A stretch of 64,000 nt of DNA, taken from positions 1 to 64,000 of the forward strand of contig NZ_AMGM01000009.1 of assembly GCF_000298295.1 (NCBI RefSeq), in the 5' to 3' direction. This DNA comes from Cecembia lonarensis LW9 (GTDB lineage: Bacteria > Bacteroidota > Bacteroidia > Cytophagales > Cyclobacteriaceae). The position numbers and the translations under genes were made by a program. The notes beneath the pieces are model-generated. The model was not told the DNA's origin, did no database searches, and saw only the letters and a list, made by a program, of their open reading frames with translations. Shown here piece by piece: positions 37,982-46,961 of the stretch (the stretch's first letter is position 1; the number at the start of each line of letters is the position of its first letter).

Positions 37982-38394
37982 TAGGGTTTTCTGATTTCTG
38001 AAGTATAAGTGATTTCTGATTTTAACGAAGAAGCTACGGAACAATATTTATCAACGGATAGAGCCACTACTTTAGCAAACTCCTCTTCCTTGGCATCAGG
38101 GGATACCAATACAAAATGCATATGGATGTGGGTATAATAAGATGGGATGCCATCATTTCTTGTACCTTCTACTTCAATGAAAAAATCTTCAACCTGCTTT
38201 CTCTTCTTTTTCATCATCAGGACAGCATCTACCGCAGAACAGCCTCCTAATGCTGAAAGCAACAAATCCATAGGTGATTGTGCTTTTTTATTAGGCGCGT
38301 CATACATATCGATCGCTACCTTGTTGCCTTGAAGATTAGCAGCCTCATATTCGTAATCCGCCTGCATCCGGACGGTAACATTCCTCTTGCTCAT
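37981..38394 (-). CDS. OsmC/Ohr family protein
   Basis: 137-residue OsmC-like peroxide-handling or thiol-dependent reductase fold. Visible: SPMDLLLSALGGCSAVDAVLMM, the usual OsmC helix with one Cys (GGCSAVD), and later DKYCSVASSL with the second conserved Cys. That Cys pair is the catalytic pair of OsmC/Ohr peroxidases. The strand RMQADYEYEAANLQGNKVAIDM opens the protein. It follows hisIE by 2 bp on the same strand, apparently read through from the histidine operon. Confidence 0.9.
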   Translation of the reverse strand: MSKRNVTVRMQADYEYEAANLQGNKVAIDMYDAPNKKAQSPMDLLLSALGGCSAVDAVLMMKKKRKQVEDFFIEVEGTRNDGIPSYYTHIHMHFVLVSPDAKEEEFAKVVALSVDKYCSVASSLKSEITYTSEIRKP

Positions 38395-38396
38395 AT

Positions 38397-39014
38397 TTAT
38401 TTTTTGTTATGACGGTCAATTAACACCTCCATGACCTCATCGAGTTCAATTTCTTTGGCTTCCAATAGAATTAAATAGTGGAAAAGTAGATCTGCTGCCT
38501 CTCCTAAAAACAAGGATTTATTATTATCCTTTGCCTCAATGACAAGCTCTACTGCTTCCTCGCCAACTTTTTGTGCTACTTTATTGATCCCTTTAGCAAA
38601 TAAGGAAGTGGTATAAGACTGCTCTGAAGGTTTATTTTTCCTTTCTTTGATAATATACCTCAACTGATCAATAAATAATGTCTTGCTATTATTTGGCTCA
38701 TCAAAACAAGTATCCGCTCCAGTATGACAAACCGGTCCCTGAGGCCTCACCTTTACAAGAAGGGTGTCATTGTCACAATCCATAGTAATGGATTTGACAT
38801 GGAGAAAATTACCGGAAGTCTCCCCCTTGGTCCATATACGTCCTTTTGTACGGCTAAAAAAAGTCACCTTCTTAGACTCCAGCGTAATATCTAAAGCCTC
38901 TTGGTTCATATAACCTAACATCAAAACGAGGTTACTATCGGCATCCTGTACAATCACAGGTACCAACCCTCCCACTTTTTCAAAATCTATATTCAAATTG
39001 TTCATAGGATTCAA
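38397..39014 (-). CDS. hisIE: Bifunctional phosphoribosyl-AMP cyclohydrolase/phosphoribosyl-ATP pyrophosphohydrolase
   Basis: Steps 2 and 3 of histidine synthesis in one 205-residue protein. HisI part (about 1-115): LMLGYMNQEAL, TFFSRTKGRIWTKGETSGN, and metal Cys/Asp residues in MDCDNDTLL and GADTCF. HisE part (about 120-205): ARK-type LFAKGINKVAQKVGEEAVELVIEA and EAADLLFHYLILL, the MazG-like fold. Fused HisIE is common in bacteria. Last his gene in the operon hisH-hisA-hisF-hisIE. A second ATG three codons in is also possible. Confidence 0.95.
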   Translation of the reverse strand: MNPMNNLNIDFEKVGGLVPVIVQDADSNLVLMLGYMNQEALDITLESKKVTFFSRTKGRIWTKGETSGNFLHVKSITMDCDNDTLLVKVRPQGPVCHTGADTCFDEPNNSKTLFIDQLRYIIKERKNKPSEQSYTTSLFAKGINKVAQKVGEEAVELVIEAKDNNKSLFLGEAADLLFHYLILLEAKEIELDEVMEVLIDRHNKK

Positions 39015-39093
39015 AACATTTAACTATTGGCAATTCTCTCAAATGTCCGGATAAATCTAAATTTAGAGATATGAAGTCATTAACTTAATTCTT

Positions 39094-39849
39094 TTAAATT
39101 CTCACAGCAACCCCTTCTTTGTTAAGATAGCCCTTTAAACTTGGAATAGGGATCTCCTTAAAATGGAAAATACTGGCAGCCAAAGCGGCATCAGCTTTTC
39201 CAAACGTAAATACATCTTTGAAATGTAACATATTACCGGCACCTCCTGAAGCAATTACCGGAATACTCAGCATAGCTGATATTTCGGCAGTAATCTCATT
39301 TGCAAATCCTGATTTGGTACCATCATGGTCCATTGATGTCAAAAGTATCTCTCCTGCTCCCCTATGACAAACTTCGCTAGCCCATTCCTGGGTTTTCAAC
39401 AAGGTAGGTTTCCTACCGCCATGTGTATGAACAAAATCAATTCCATCCACATTTCTCGTATCAATGGCTACCACAATGCATTGAGAGCCAAACTCCAAAG
39501 CCATCTCATTGATCACTTCTGGATTTTTCACAGCAGCCGAATTGATAGATATTTTATCTGCACCCGCATTCAAGAGCACTTTCACATCTTCCACCGTAGA
39601 AATACCCCCTCCAACAGTAAACGGAATATTGATGGACTTAGCTACCTTAGTCACCAATTCTGCTAAGGTCTTTCTTTTATCAACAGTAGCCGTAATATCC
39701 AAAAATACCAATTCATCTGCTCCTTCATCAGAATATATCTTGGCCAACTCTACAGGGTCTCCTGCATCGCGAAGTTGCACGAAATTTACACCTTTTACAG
39801 TTCTTCCATCTTTTATATCAAGACAGGGAATAATTCTTTTTGTAAGCAT
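39094..39849 (-). CDS. hisF: Imidazole glycerol phosphate synthase, cyclase subunit
   Basis: TIM barrel of 251 residues, cyclising PRFAR to IGP and AICAR with ammonia from HisH. Catalytic Asp residues lie in [15 protein letters not shown] (Asp11) and [12 protein letters not shown] (Asp130). Phosphate-binding motifs GGGIS and ASGGAG are seen. Starts MLTKRIIPC; five codons upstream of that ATG are not family-like. The 79-bp spacer before hisIE shows no terminator. Confidence 0.96.
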   Translation of the reverse strand: MLTKRIIPCLDIKDGRTVKGVNFVQLRDAGDPVELAKIYSDEGADELVFLDITATVDKRKTLAELVTKVAKSINIPFTVGGGISTVEDVKVLLNAGADKISINSAAVKNPEVINEMALEFGSQCIVVAIDTRNVDGIDFVHTHGGRKPTLLKTQEWASEVCHRGAGEILLTSMDHDGTKSGFANEITAEISAMLSIPVIASGGAGNMLHFKDVFTFGKADAALAASIFHFKEIPIPSLKGYLNKEGVAVRI

Positions 39850-39947
39850 TTTATAAAGTACCAAATACCTAGAGCAATGAATAAATACATCTCAAAGGTA
39901 CAATTCAGGCTTTTAAATTAATTTTCAAATATCAATATCCCAACATA

Positions 39948-40667
39948 CTAAGAAGCAAAGCCGGCTAACTGCTCCAGCGTAATCCTTCCTTCATAATAGG
40001 CTTTTCCGACAATGGCCCCAAAGACGCCTATTTTTGATAGTTGCTCCAAATCTTTAATCTGGGATACCCCACCACTAGCAATAAGTTTAATGCCAGGAAT
40101 TTCAGCTAAAATCTCTTTATAAAGCTCAATGGATGGACCTTGCAGTAACCCATCTTTAGCCACATCGGTGCAAATCACATAAGTAACACCTTTGGCATGG
40201 TATCCTTTGATAAAATCAATCAGGTCCAACTCGGTTGTTTCCTGCCAACCAGAAATGGCAATTTTGCGGTCTTTGGCATCTGCACCCAAAATGATTTTCT
40301 CGCCACCGAATTTTTCAAGCCACCCTTCAAACATTACCGGATTTTTCACCGCAATACTCCCTCCTGTAACTTGGTGAGCCCCCAAATTTAAAGCTTCTTC
40401 AATGCTTTCATCAGATTGTACCCCACCGCCAAAATCAATTTTCAATGAGGTCCCTGAAGCAATCGCCCTCAATGATTCTGCATTTATGATTCTCTTCTCC
40501 TTAGCACCATCCAAATCCACCAAGTGCAGTCTGCTGATCCCTGCATCTTCAAATCTCTTGGCCATTTCTAATGGATTATCATGGTACTCTTTTTTCTGGT
40601 TGTAATCACCCTGTGTCAATCGGACACATTTACCTCCAATGATATCTATTGCCGGAATAATATACAT
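39948..40667 (-). CDS. hisA: Phosphoribosylformimino-5-aminoimidazole carboxamide ribotide isomerase
   Basis: 239-residue TIM barrel (Amadori isomerase). Catalytic Asp8 in PAIDIIGGKCVRL and Asp in ICTDVAKDGLLQGPS; phosphate motifs GGGVQ and ASGGVS. Homologous to HisF, as expected. The product feeds HisF/HisH. It follows hisH by 19 bp. Confidence 0.96.
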   Translation of the reverse strand: MYIIPAIDIIGGKCVRLTQGDYNQKKEYHDNPLEMAKRFEDAGISRLHLVDLDGAKEKRIINAESLRAIASGTSLKIDFGGGVQSDESIEEALNLGAHQVTGGSIAVKNPVMFEGWLEKFGGEKIILGADAKDRKIAISGWQETTELDLIDFIKGYHAKGVTYVICTDVAKDGLLQGPSIELYKEILAEIPGIKLIASGGVSQIKDLEQLSKIGVFGAIVGKAYYEGRITLEQLAGFAS

Positions 40668-40686
40668 CTGCCTTTGTTTAAATTAT

Positions 40687-41283
40687 CTATTTGAGTTGAA
40701 GGAAATTGGAAAGTATACGTTCTCCCACCAAACCGCTTTTCTCTGGATGTGCCTGCATGGAATAAAAATTGTCTTTGTTCATCAAAGCAGCAAAATCATG
40801 GATATAATGGGTCTTTGCAATAGTAAAATCACTCAACTCACAATAATAGCTATGTACATAGTAAACAAAAGACTGGGCTTCCAAACCTTCCAAAAGTGGG
40901 CCTTTTATATCAAAAATATCGTTCCAACCTACATGAGGGACTTTGTACTCGAAGGTATTTTCAGGAATAAAGCGCTTTACTTTAACGGGAAACACCCCCA
41001 AACAAGGAGTATCATTTTCTTCAGAATATTCACACAGCAATTGCTGTCCTAGACATACGCCGAAGAAGGGCTGTTTCAAATCCGGGATCAGCTTATCCAA
41101 ATTCCTTTCTTTAAGGTATTTCATAGCTGTACTCGCTTCACCTTGACCAGGGAATATAACCTTATCTGCTTTTGCAATGGTTTCTAGATCATCAGTCAAA
41201 ACAGCCTCTGTCCCTAATCGCTCCAAGGCATAAAGTACAGATTGTACATTGCCTGCATTGTATTTAATAACTGCTACCTTCAT
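40687..41283 (-). CDS. hisH: Imidazole glycerol phosphate synthase, glutaminase subunit
   Basis: Class I glutamine amidotransferase of 198 residues, providing ammonia to HisF. Catalytic Cys in GVCLGQQLL and the His/Glu pair in MQAHPEKSG. The start is the ATG at 41281-41283 (MKVAVIKYNAGN), because the promoter-like TACCTTTG at 41305-41312 puts the transcript start inside the apparent upstream extension. First gene of the his operon in this window; hisG, D, C and B are not here. Confidence 0.95.
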   Translation of the reverse strand: MKVAVIKYNAGNVQSVLYALERLGTEAVLTDDLETIAKADKVIFPGQGEASTAMKYLKERNLDKLIPDLKQPFFGVCLGQQLLCEYSEENDTPCLGVFPVKVKRFIPENTFEYKVPHVGWNDIFDIKGPLLEGLEAQSFVYYVHSYYCELSDFTIAKTHYIHDFAALMNKDNFYSMQAHPEKSGLVGERILSNFLQLK

Positions 41284-41304
41284 TTTGTAAATTAAAAGGT
41301 CAGA

Positions 41305-41312
41305 CAAAGGTA
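41305..41312 (-). promoter_or_regulatory. Bacteroidota -7 box for the hisH operon
   Basis: Minus strand TACCTTTG matches TAnnTTTG, 22 bp before the hisH ATG and 49 bp after the terminator of the preceding gene. The -33 element is not clear. Confidence 0.5.
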
Positions 41313-41360
41313 TCTTTCATTTTTGCTTTTTTGTCTAAACCATCCACATCTTTTCAATAA

Positions 41361-41395
41361 AAAAACGTTCGTGAATCAAAGATCACAAACGCTTT
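41361..41395 (-). terminator. Intrinsic terminator between phenylalanine hydroxylase and hisH
   Basis: Minus strand AAAGCGTTTGTGA pairs with TCACGAACGTTTT over 13 bp with two G-T pairs (8-nt loop), followed by T7. It ends the transcript from the trp side, so his and trp genes are separate units. Confidence 0.85.
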
Positions 41396-41435
41396 ATGAA
41401 AGTTTTAAAATAACTTCCCATTCATTGTTAATACA

Positions 41436-42218
41436 TTAGTTTTGAGCTGCCTCAGCCAGCATTTCTTCCAGGACAGCTTCTATCTCAGGAAGAGATTCAT
41501 ACAGTTGCTCATAACTTTCAATAACGAAGTATTTGTCCTGAAATTTATCCTTCCAATAAGGGGTATTCATGATCCTTTTCACATCATAATCGTAATGTGC
41601 CGGTTCATCGGATAAGCTATATTTTGTTTCTCCGGCAGAACTCAAAATTCCTGCACCATAAATCCTCAATTCTCCATTTTCTCTGATCAATCCAAATTCG
41701 ATTGTAAACCAATATATCCTGGAAAGCAGCTCTATGGCCCATTTGTTTTCAATATGCTTTAAGGCAATACCGCTCAACTTTTCAAGAAAATCAACGTAAG
41801 GCTGATTGGTCAGCATGGGCATGTGCGCAAAGGCATCATGAAACATATCTGGTTCTTCCAAGTAATCCAACTGCTCCATTTTTCTTAACCATGTTGAGGA
41901 ACAGAAACGCTTGTTATTCATCAAGCCAAAAAACAGATCATCATCAATTAAACCTGGAACAACCTGAATTGCCCAACCTGTACTCTTAGCCAATTTCCTG
42001 TTTACATCTGCAAAATCCGCAATTTTATCTGCTGTGAAATTGATTTCCTCAATTCCATCCAAATAAGCCTTGGATGCTGCATTTGGAAGATTAACTATCT
42101 GCCTTTCAAAGAGGATTTTCCAAACATTAAAGTCTTCTTTCGTGTAAGCATTATAATCCTGCTTCATTTCTTTCAATCTGGGGTCAGAAAAGACCCAGTC
42201 TTTGGGTTTATTCGTCAT
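41436..42218 (-). CDS. phhA: Phenylalanine 4-monooxygenase (aromatic amino acid hydroxylase)
   Basis: Non-heme iron, tetrahydropterin-dependent hydroxylase that turns Phe into Tyr; about 260 residues from the ATG at 42218. Iron ligands: the two His in DMFHDAFAHMPML and Glu in YWFTIEFGL. The frame is open for 44 more codons with possible ATGs at 42254 and 42350, but a TATTTTTG -7-like box (42338-42345) makes the longest start unlikely. Follows DAHP synthase on the same strand, so aromatic synthesis and Phe conversion sit together. It could serve tyrosine formation or Phe catabolism. Confidence 0.93.
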   Translation of the reverse strand: MTNKPKDWVFSDPRLKEMKQDYNAYTKEDFNVWKILFERQIVNLPNAASKAYLDGIEEINFTADKIADFADVNRKLAKSTGWAIQVVPGLIDDDLFFGLMNNKRFCSSTWLRKMEQLDYLEEPDMFHDAFAHMPMLTNQPYVDFLEKLSGIALKHIENKWAIELLSRIYWFTIEFGLIRENGELRIYGAGILSSAGETKYSLSDEPAHYDYDVKRIMNTPYWKDKFQDKYFVIESYEQLYESLPEIEAVLEEMLAEAAQN

Positions 42219-42401
42219 ATTATATTTGGGTTTCTTTTTTAAATGAGCCTCCATTTTCAAAATGTATGGCCCTCTTGATTGTACTCTTATTGTCTGACAA
42301 ATGTTCTCGATTTGAAAAACCATTACCATCACACATTCAAAAATAATCAATTTATGCTTTATGATAAATTTTATTATCCGAATGGTGGAATGTACTCTGA
42401 C

Positions 42402-43421
42402 TTAAAGTAAATCGAAAGTTTTTCGCATGGCAAAAGTTTTTCTTATCCAATCTGATAGTAGTGCACTTTGGGAGAAGTCAAGTGTTTGCTGACCATCTGA
42501 ATAAGCCTTCTCTGGCACCTCATGGGTTTCATAGATAATGCCATCTGCACCCGCCATTACTCCGGCCAAAGCCATCTGTGGTACAAATTCCCGAATTCCA
42601 ATTCCGTGAGAAGGATCTACAATTACGGGCAAATGGGATTTTGATTTTAAGATGGGTACTGCATTCAGATCCAAAGTGTTTCTACTGGCCCTTTCATAAG
42701 TCCTGATACCCCTTTCACAAAGAATCAACTTTTCATTACCACCTGAAAAGACATATTCAGCTGACTGCAGTAATTCTTCTATTGTCCCTGAAATACCTCT
42801 TTTGATCATTACAGCCTTGTCCACCTTACCTAACTCATCCAAAAGATTGAAGTTCTGCGTATTCCTGGCCCCAACTTGGTAAATATCCGTGTAGGGATAC
42901 ATTTCCTCTATTTGGGATACCTGCATGACTTCGGTAACAATCTTGATACCCTCTTCCTTGGCTATGTTGTACCATAATTTCAAGCCATCAATTCCCATCC
43001 CCCTAAAAGCATAAGGACTGGTTCTGGGTTTGAACACACCACCCCGCATCATCCTGATGCCATTGGCTTTCAAATGCCCTACCACTTTCCTGATTTGATC
43101 CTCTGATTCAATAGAACAGGGGCCTGCAATAATGGCCATATCCCCATCCTTGATAAAAACACCATCACCAAGGTCTATTGAGGTGGGTTTGGCTTTCCAT
43201 TTTTTAGACACCAATTTATATTCATCAGAAACAATATGAATATCCTTAATGCCATCCTTTTGTCCAATTTTCCGAATATCGAAATTTTTCTTACCTATAC
43301 CTATCAGGTAATTACCCAATTGGGTTTTTACCTCGGTCACTTTGTATCCGATTTCGTTGACTTCCTGTATCAGCGAATTTTTTTGTTTTTCACTGATATC
43401 TTCTTTTAACTGAATGATCAT
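42402..43421 (-). CDS. aroF: 3-deoxy-7-phosphoheptulonate synthase (Thermotoga-like type I-beta)
   Basis: First enzyme of the shikimate pathway, condensing PEP and erythrose-4-phosphate. 339 residues: N-terminal ferredoxin-like regulatory domain (about 1-70, beginning MIIQLKEDISEKQKN), as in T. maritima DAHP synthase, where it mediates aromatic amino acid feedback. Then the barrel with AIIAGPCSIES, GVFKPRTSPYAFRG, and IVDPSHGIGIR. Separated from trpA by 3 bp, so it belongs to the trp operon and is set by the same attenuator. Gene name given by function; aroG would serve equally. Confidence 0.94.
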   Translation of the reverse strand: MIIQLKEDISEKQKNSLIQEVNEIGYKVTEVKTQLGNYLIGIGKKNFDIRKIGQKDGIKDIHIVSDEYKLVSKKWKAKPTSIDLGDGVFIKDGDMAIIAGPCSIESEDQIRKVVGHLKANGIRMMRGGVFKPRTSPYAFRGMGIDGLKLWYNIAKEEGIKIVTEVMQVSQIEEMYPYTDIYQVGARNTQNFNLLDELGKVDKAVMIKRGISGTIEELLQSAEYVFSGGNEKLILCERGIRTYERASRNTLDLNAVPILKSKSHLPVIVDPSHGIGIREFVPQMALAGVMAGADGIIYETHEVPEKAYSDGQQTLDFSQSALLSDWIRKTFAMRKTFDLL

Positions 43422-43424
43422 AAA

Positions 43425-44198
43425 TTATGAGATTACTGATCTGATATATGCCAATATATCGGCTTTCAAATCTTTACTTTCTTTGATTTTTTTAATAAAA
43501 GCACTGCCTATAATAGCCCCATTACCGTAAAGGGAAGCTTTATAAAATGTTCCCGCGTCTGAAATACCAAAACCTATCAGTCTCGGGTTTTTGAGTCCCA
43601 TGGATTGTACCCTTTGGAAATACGCGATTTGCTCCTCGGAAATACCTGTACGGGCTCCGGTAATGGAATGTGCTGAAACCATGTAAATGAAGCCGTTAGA
43701 ATGTTCATCAATCTCACGTATGCGCTTTTCACTGGTCTGAGGTGATATCAGAAAAGTATTCCGCAGTCCATACTGGTTAAATAGTTCTTTGTATTCATCC
43801 AAATATTGCTGCATAGGCAGATCTGGCAAAATCAGACCATCAATGCCCAGTTCCTGGCATTTTTTGCAGAAATTCTCCATGCCGTACTGTATGATTGGAT
43901 TTAGATACCCCATCAATACCACTGGTATGGAAACAGTCTTCCGCATATCCTGAAGTTGTTCGAAAAGCTTTTTCAAACTCATACCATTATTCAGCGCAAT
44001 CATGTTACTGTCCTGAATCGTGGGACCATCAGCGATGGGGTCACTGTAAGGAACGCCTATTTCAATAATATCAGCTCCTGCAGCCTCTATGGACTCCATT
44101 ATTGGTAGCGTATCCTCCAATTTGGGAAAACCTGCTGTAAAATAAATGGATAATACACGTTCCTTTTTCTTTTGGAACAATTGATCTATTCTGTTCAT
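43425..44198 (-). CDS. trpA: Tryptophan synthase alpha chain
   Basis: Splits indole-3-glycerol phosphate to indole; 257-residue barrel. Catalytic Glu in ADIIEIGVPYSDPIADGPTIQ and its Asp partner in the same segment. Phosphate loop region GFGISDAG. Separated from trpB by 87 bp containing a purine-rich segment. Confidence 0.96.
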   Translation of the reverse strand: MNRIDQLFQKKKERVLSIYFTAGFPKLEDTLPIMESIEAAGADIIEIGVPYSDPIADGPTIQDSNMIALNNGMSLKKLFEQLQDMRKTVSIPVVLMGYLNPIIQYGMENFCKKCQELGIDGLILPDLPMQQYLDEYKELFNQYGLRNTFLISPQTSEKRIREIDEHSNGFIYMVSAHSITGARTGISEEQIAYFQRVQSMGLKNPRLIGFGISDAGTFYKASLYGNGAIIGSAFIKKIKESKDLKADILAYIRSVIS

Positions 44199-44218
44199 AT
44201 AATTATATTCACCAAATT

Positions 44219-44285
44219 CTAATTCTTCCGAAATCCGCCTTCCTACTTCCGAGATTCTAACCTCTCGTCTCTCGCCTCTAATCTC
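44219..44285 (-). repeat. Purine-rich quasi-repeat in the trpB-trpA spacer
   Basis: On the minus strand this 67-bp spacer is almost only A and G, made of imperfect AGAGATTAGAGGCGAGAG and CGGAAGTAGGAAGGCGG-like units. It looks like a decayed simple repeat rather than a coding or regulatory sequence. Confidence 0.5.
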
Positions 44286-45473
44286 TTAATACCCTCCCCA
44301 CTTGATATAGGTATCCAAATCCTTATCTCCCCTTCCTGAAAGATTGATTACTATTACAGCATCTTTTTGATATTCGATCATGTTGAGAGCGTGCAGTGCA
44401 TGGGCAGTTTCAATGGCAGGGATAATACCCTCTAACCTACTGAGTTCAATTCCCGCTTTCATGGCGTCCTCGTCTTCGACAGCCACAAACTCACCCCTTC
44501 CAATGTCAAATAAATGCGCATGAACCGGACCAATACCAGGATAATCCAGCCCAGCAGAAATCGAATGGGGTTCTACAACCTGACCATCTTCTGTCTGCAT
44601 CAGAAGGGTTTTGCTTCCATGCAGAATTCCTGGTGTTCCTAGAGCTGTTGTTGCAGCTGATTTTCCGGAACTCACACCAAGACCAGCCGCTTCAGCCGCA
44701 ATCAACCTTACTTCAGGACTATTATAATAATGGTAAAATGCTCCGGCGGCATTGCTTCCTCCACCAACACAGGCAATGACCAAATCTGGATTTTCCCTTC
44801 CTTCTTTTTCAAGTAATTGCCATTTCATCTCTTCTGAAATCACAGACTGAAACCTTGCTACCATTTCCGGATAAGGATGGGGACCTACCACAGAACCTAT
44901 AATATAATGCGTGTCAACAGGGTTGTTGATCCATTGTCTCATGGCCTCATTCGTGGCGTCTTTTAGGGTTTGAGAACCAGAAGTCGCTGGTACTACCTTC
45001 GCACCTAATATTTTCATCCTTTCTACGTTTGGTCTTTGTCTTTGTATATCCAAAGCTCCCATGTAAACCGTGCAATCCATCCCCATCAAAGCACAGACAG
45101 TCGCTGTGGCCACACCGTGCTGTCCGGCACCGGTCTCCGCTATAATCCTTTTTTTGCCCAACATTTTGGCCATAATGATCTGGCCAACGGTATTATTGAC
45201 TTTATGGGCACCAGTATGGCAAAGATCCTCGCGTTTTAAATAAATCTTTGCTCCATATTTCTCGGAAAGTCTTGAGGCAAGATATAATGGGGTAGGTCTT
45301 CCCACATAGTCCTTTAACAGGCTTCTGAACTCTTTTTGAAAGGCTTCTGAAGCCATAATCTGCTCATAATTATCCCTCAATTCTTCAATATTGGGATGCA
45401 GCATTTCTGGAATATATGCTCCTCCAAATTTGCCATAAAAGCCTTTTTCATCAACTCTAATCATATCATTCAT
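44286..45473 (-). CDS. trpB: Tryptophan synthase beta chain
   Basis: PLP enzyme joining indole to serine; 395 residues, usual length. PLP Lys in [13 protein letters not shown], the phosphate-binding [10 protein letters not shown], and the C-terminal [27 protein letters not shown] start; the second Met (45464) is also possible. Follows trpF by 42 bp. Confidence 0.97.
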   Translation of the reverse strand: MNDMIRVDEKGFYGKFGGAYIPEMLHPNIEELRDNYEQIMASEAFQKEFRSLLKDYVGRPTPLYLASRLSEKYGAKIYLKREDLCHTGAHKVNNTVGQIIMAKMLGKKRIIAETGAGQHGVATATVCALMGMDCTVYMGALDIQRQRPNVERMKILGAKVVPATSGSQTLKDATNEAMRQWINNPVDTHYIIGSVVGPHPYPEMVARFQSVISEEMKWQLLEKEGRENPDLVIACVGGGSNAAGAFYHYYNSPEVRLIAAEAAGLGVSSGKSAATTALGTPGILHGSKTLLMQTEDGQVVEPHSISAGLDYPGIGPVHAHLFDIGRGEFVAVEDEDAMKAGIELSRLEGIIPAIETAHALHALNMIEYQKDAVIVINLSGRGDKDLDTYIKWGGY

Positions 45474-45515
45474 GGACTAATGTTTCAAATAATTTATACT
45501 TATGCTCGATTCGGT

Positions 45516-46142
45516 TTATACCATTAATTGCTTTTTAAATGCTTTGATTTTTGGGATATCCTTTAATCCCGGGGCGATCTCAAACCTTGAATTGATGTCT
45601 AAACCTGCTAATTGAGGCATCTGCTTTTTTAAGTCGAGAATGGCCTGAACTTCTTCAATACCAATCCCGCCACTCAAGATAAAAGGTTTCTCGTAAGGAT
45701 AATTTTTCAACAACGACCAATCAAATGTTTTTCCACTTCCTCCGTGATACTCAGTATAAGTGTCAAAGAGAAAATAATCCACCCAAGGAAGATACGGCCG
45801 AAGTAGCTCCCAATCTATTTTATTACCAATTTTAAAGACTTTAAAGATTTCCAATCCTGACTTTTCCTTAAGCAACCTCACTTCCTCCACACTTTCATTT
45901 CCATGTAGCTGAAGCACCTTAAGCCCAAAAAGAGCTACTTTTTCAAGAACTGAAGAAAGAGGTTCATTCACAAAGACCCCAACTTTGTCGAGACTTCTGG
46001 CTGCCGAAGCTATCTCACCCGATGTACCAACATAACGGGGTGAGGGCGGATAAAATATCATACCCATCCAATCCGGGTTGACCTCATTGACCAATTCCTG
46101 GATATTTTGGGGATGCACCATACCACAAACTTTTAGTTTCAT
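45516..46142 (-). CDS. trpF: Phosphoribosylanthranilate isomerase
   Basis: 208-residue TIM barrel. LKVCGMVHPQNI carries the catalytic Cys7-type Cys; the Asp is in YFLFDTYTEYHGGSGKTFDW. Overlaps trpC by 4 bp (ATGA). Together with TrpC it forms steps 3 and 4 as separate proteins, not fused as in enterics. Confidence 0.96.
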   Translation of the reverse strand: MKLKVCGMVHPQNIQELVNEVNPDWMGMIFYPPSPRYVGTSGEIASAARSLDKVGVFVNEPLSSVLEKVALFGLKVLQLHGNESVEEVRLLKEKSGLEIFKVFKIGNKIDWELLRPYLPWVDYFLFDTYTEYHGGSGKTFDWSLLKNYPYEKPFILSGGIGIEEVQAILDLKKQMPQLAGLDINSRFEIAPGLKDIPKIKAFKKQLMV

Positions 46143-46960
46143 TTGACTAGAATTGTACCTTTTTCCTTAAGAATTCTTCTGTACGCATTCATGAAATTAA
46201 GGGCCGCCTGATGTGGTCTACTGGATTTCATGAAATTTTCCCCAATCAAAAACCCATCGAACCCTGCTTTTTTTAATTCAAAAAGCGTTTCAGGCTCCGA
46301 AATACCACTTTCTGAAATTTTAACAAATTCGGTGGGAATCTTATCTACCAAACTGTATGAAGTATCTAGAGAAACTTTAAAAGTTTTCAAACTCCTATTA
46401 TTCACCCCTACTAAATCCAGGTATTCATTGAGGCTATTTTCAAGTTCCAGTCCATCATGCACCTCCATCAGTACTTCCAACCCCATGTTTTTAGCAAAGG
46501 CAGCCAGCTCTTTTAACCTCTTAGGTTCAAGTGCTGCGGCAATCAATAGAATACAATCTGCTCCAATGGATTTGGCTTCAATAATCTGGTATTCATCTAT
46601 GATGAAATCTTTGCGAAGGATGGGACAGAAATTGAAATTCCTTGCGAGGGTCAAATCCTCATTTCTACCCCCAAAAAATTCGCTATCAGTCAATATGGAT
46701 AATGCAGAAGCGCCAGCCTGCATGTATCCTATTGTCACGGTCTCCACTGAAGATGTGACATTAATATTGCCCTTAGACGGTGACTTTCTTTTAAATTCAG
46801 CAATAATACCTGTTTTATCAGCTCTCTGAATATACTTTTTCATAGAAACCGCCTGTGTATTGAAATAAGTGCTTTTCTCAAGGAGTTTAATAGGAATCAA
46901 ACTTTTTCTTTCAGCCACCTCAACTTTTTTATATGCAATAATTTTATCTAGGATATTCAT
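46139..46960 (-). CDS. trpC: Indole-3-glycerol phosphate synthase
   Basis: 273 residues, TIM barrel. Signature parts: NILDKIIAYKKVEVAERK, FKRKSPSKG (catalytic Lys), LRKDFIIDEYQI (Lys) and LVGVNNRSLKTF, with SESGI at the phosphate site. Stop-start overlap with trpF, and it lies 1 bp after trpD. Confidence 0.97.
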   Translation of the reverse strand: MNILDKIIAYKKVEVAERKSLIPIKLLEKSTYFNTQAVSMKKYIQRADKTGIIAEFKRKSPSKGNINVTSSVETVTIGYMQAGASALSILTDSEFFGGRNEDLTLARNFNFCPILRKDFIIDEYQIIEAKSIGADCILLIAAALEPKRLKELAAFAKNMGLEVLMEVHDGLELENSLNEYLDLVGVNNRSLKTFKVSLDTSYSLVDKIPTEFVKISESGISEPETLFELKKAGFDGFLIGENFMKSSRPHQAALNFMNAYRRILKEKGTILVK

Positions 46961-46961
46961 A

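Noticed and set aside
46230-46829. 199-codon frame antisense to trpC
   Set aside because: Shadow of a conserved biosynthetic gene; low-complexity Ser-rich translation.
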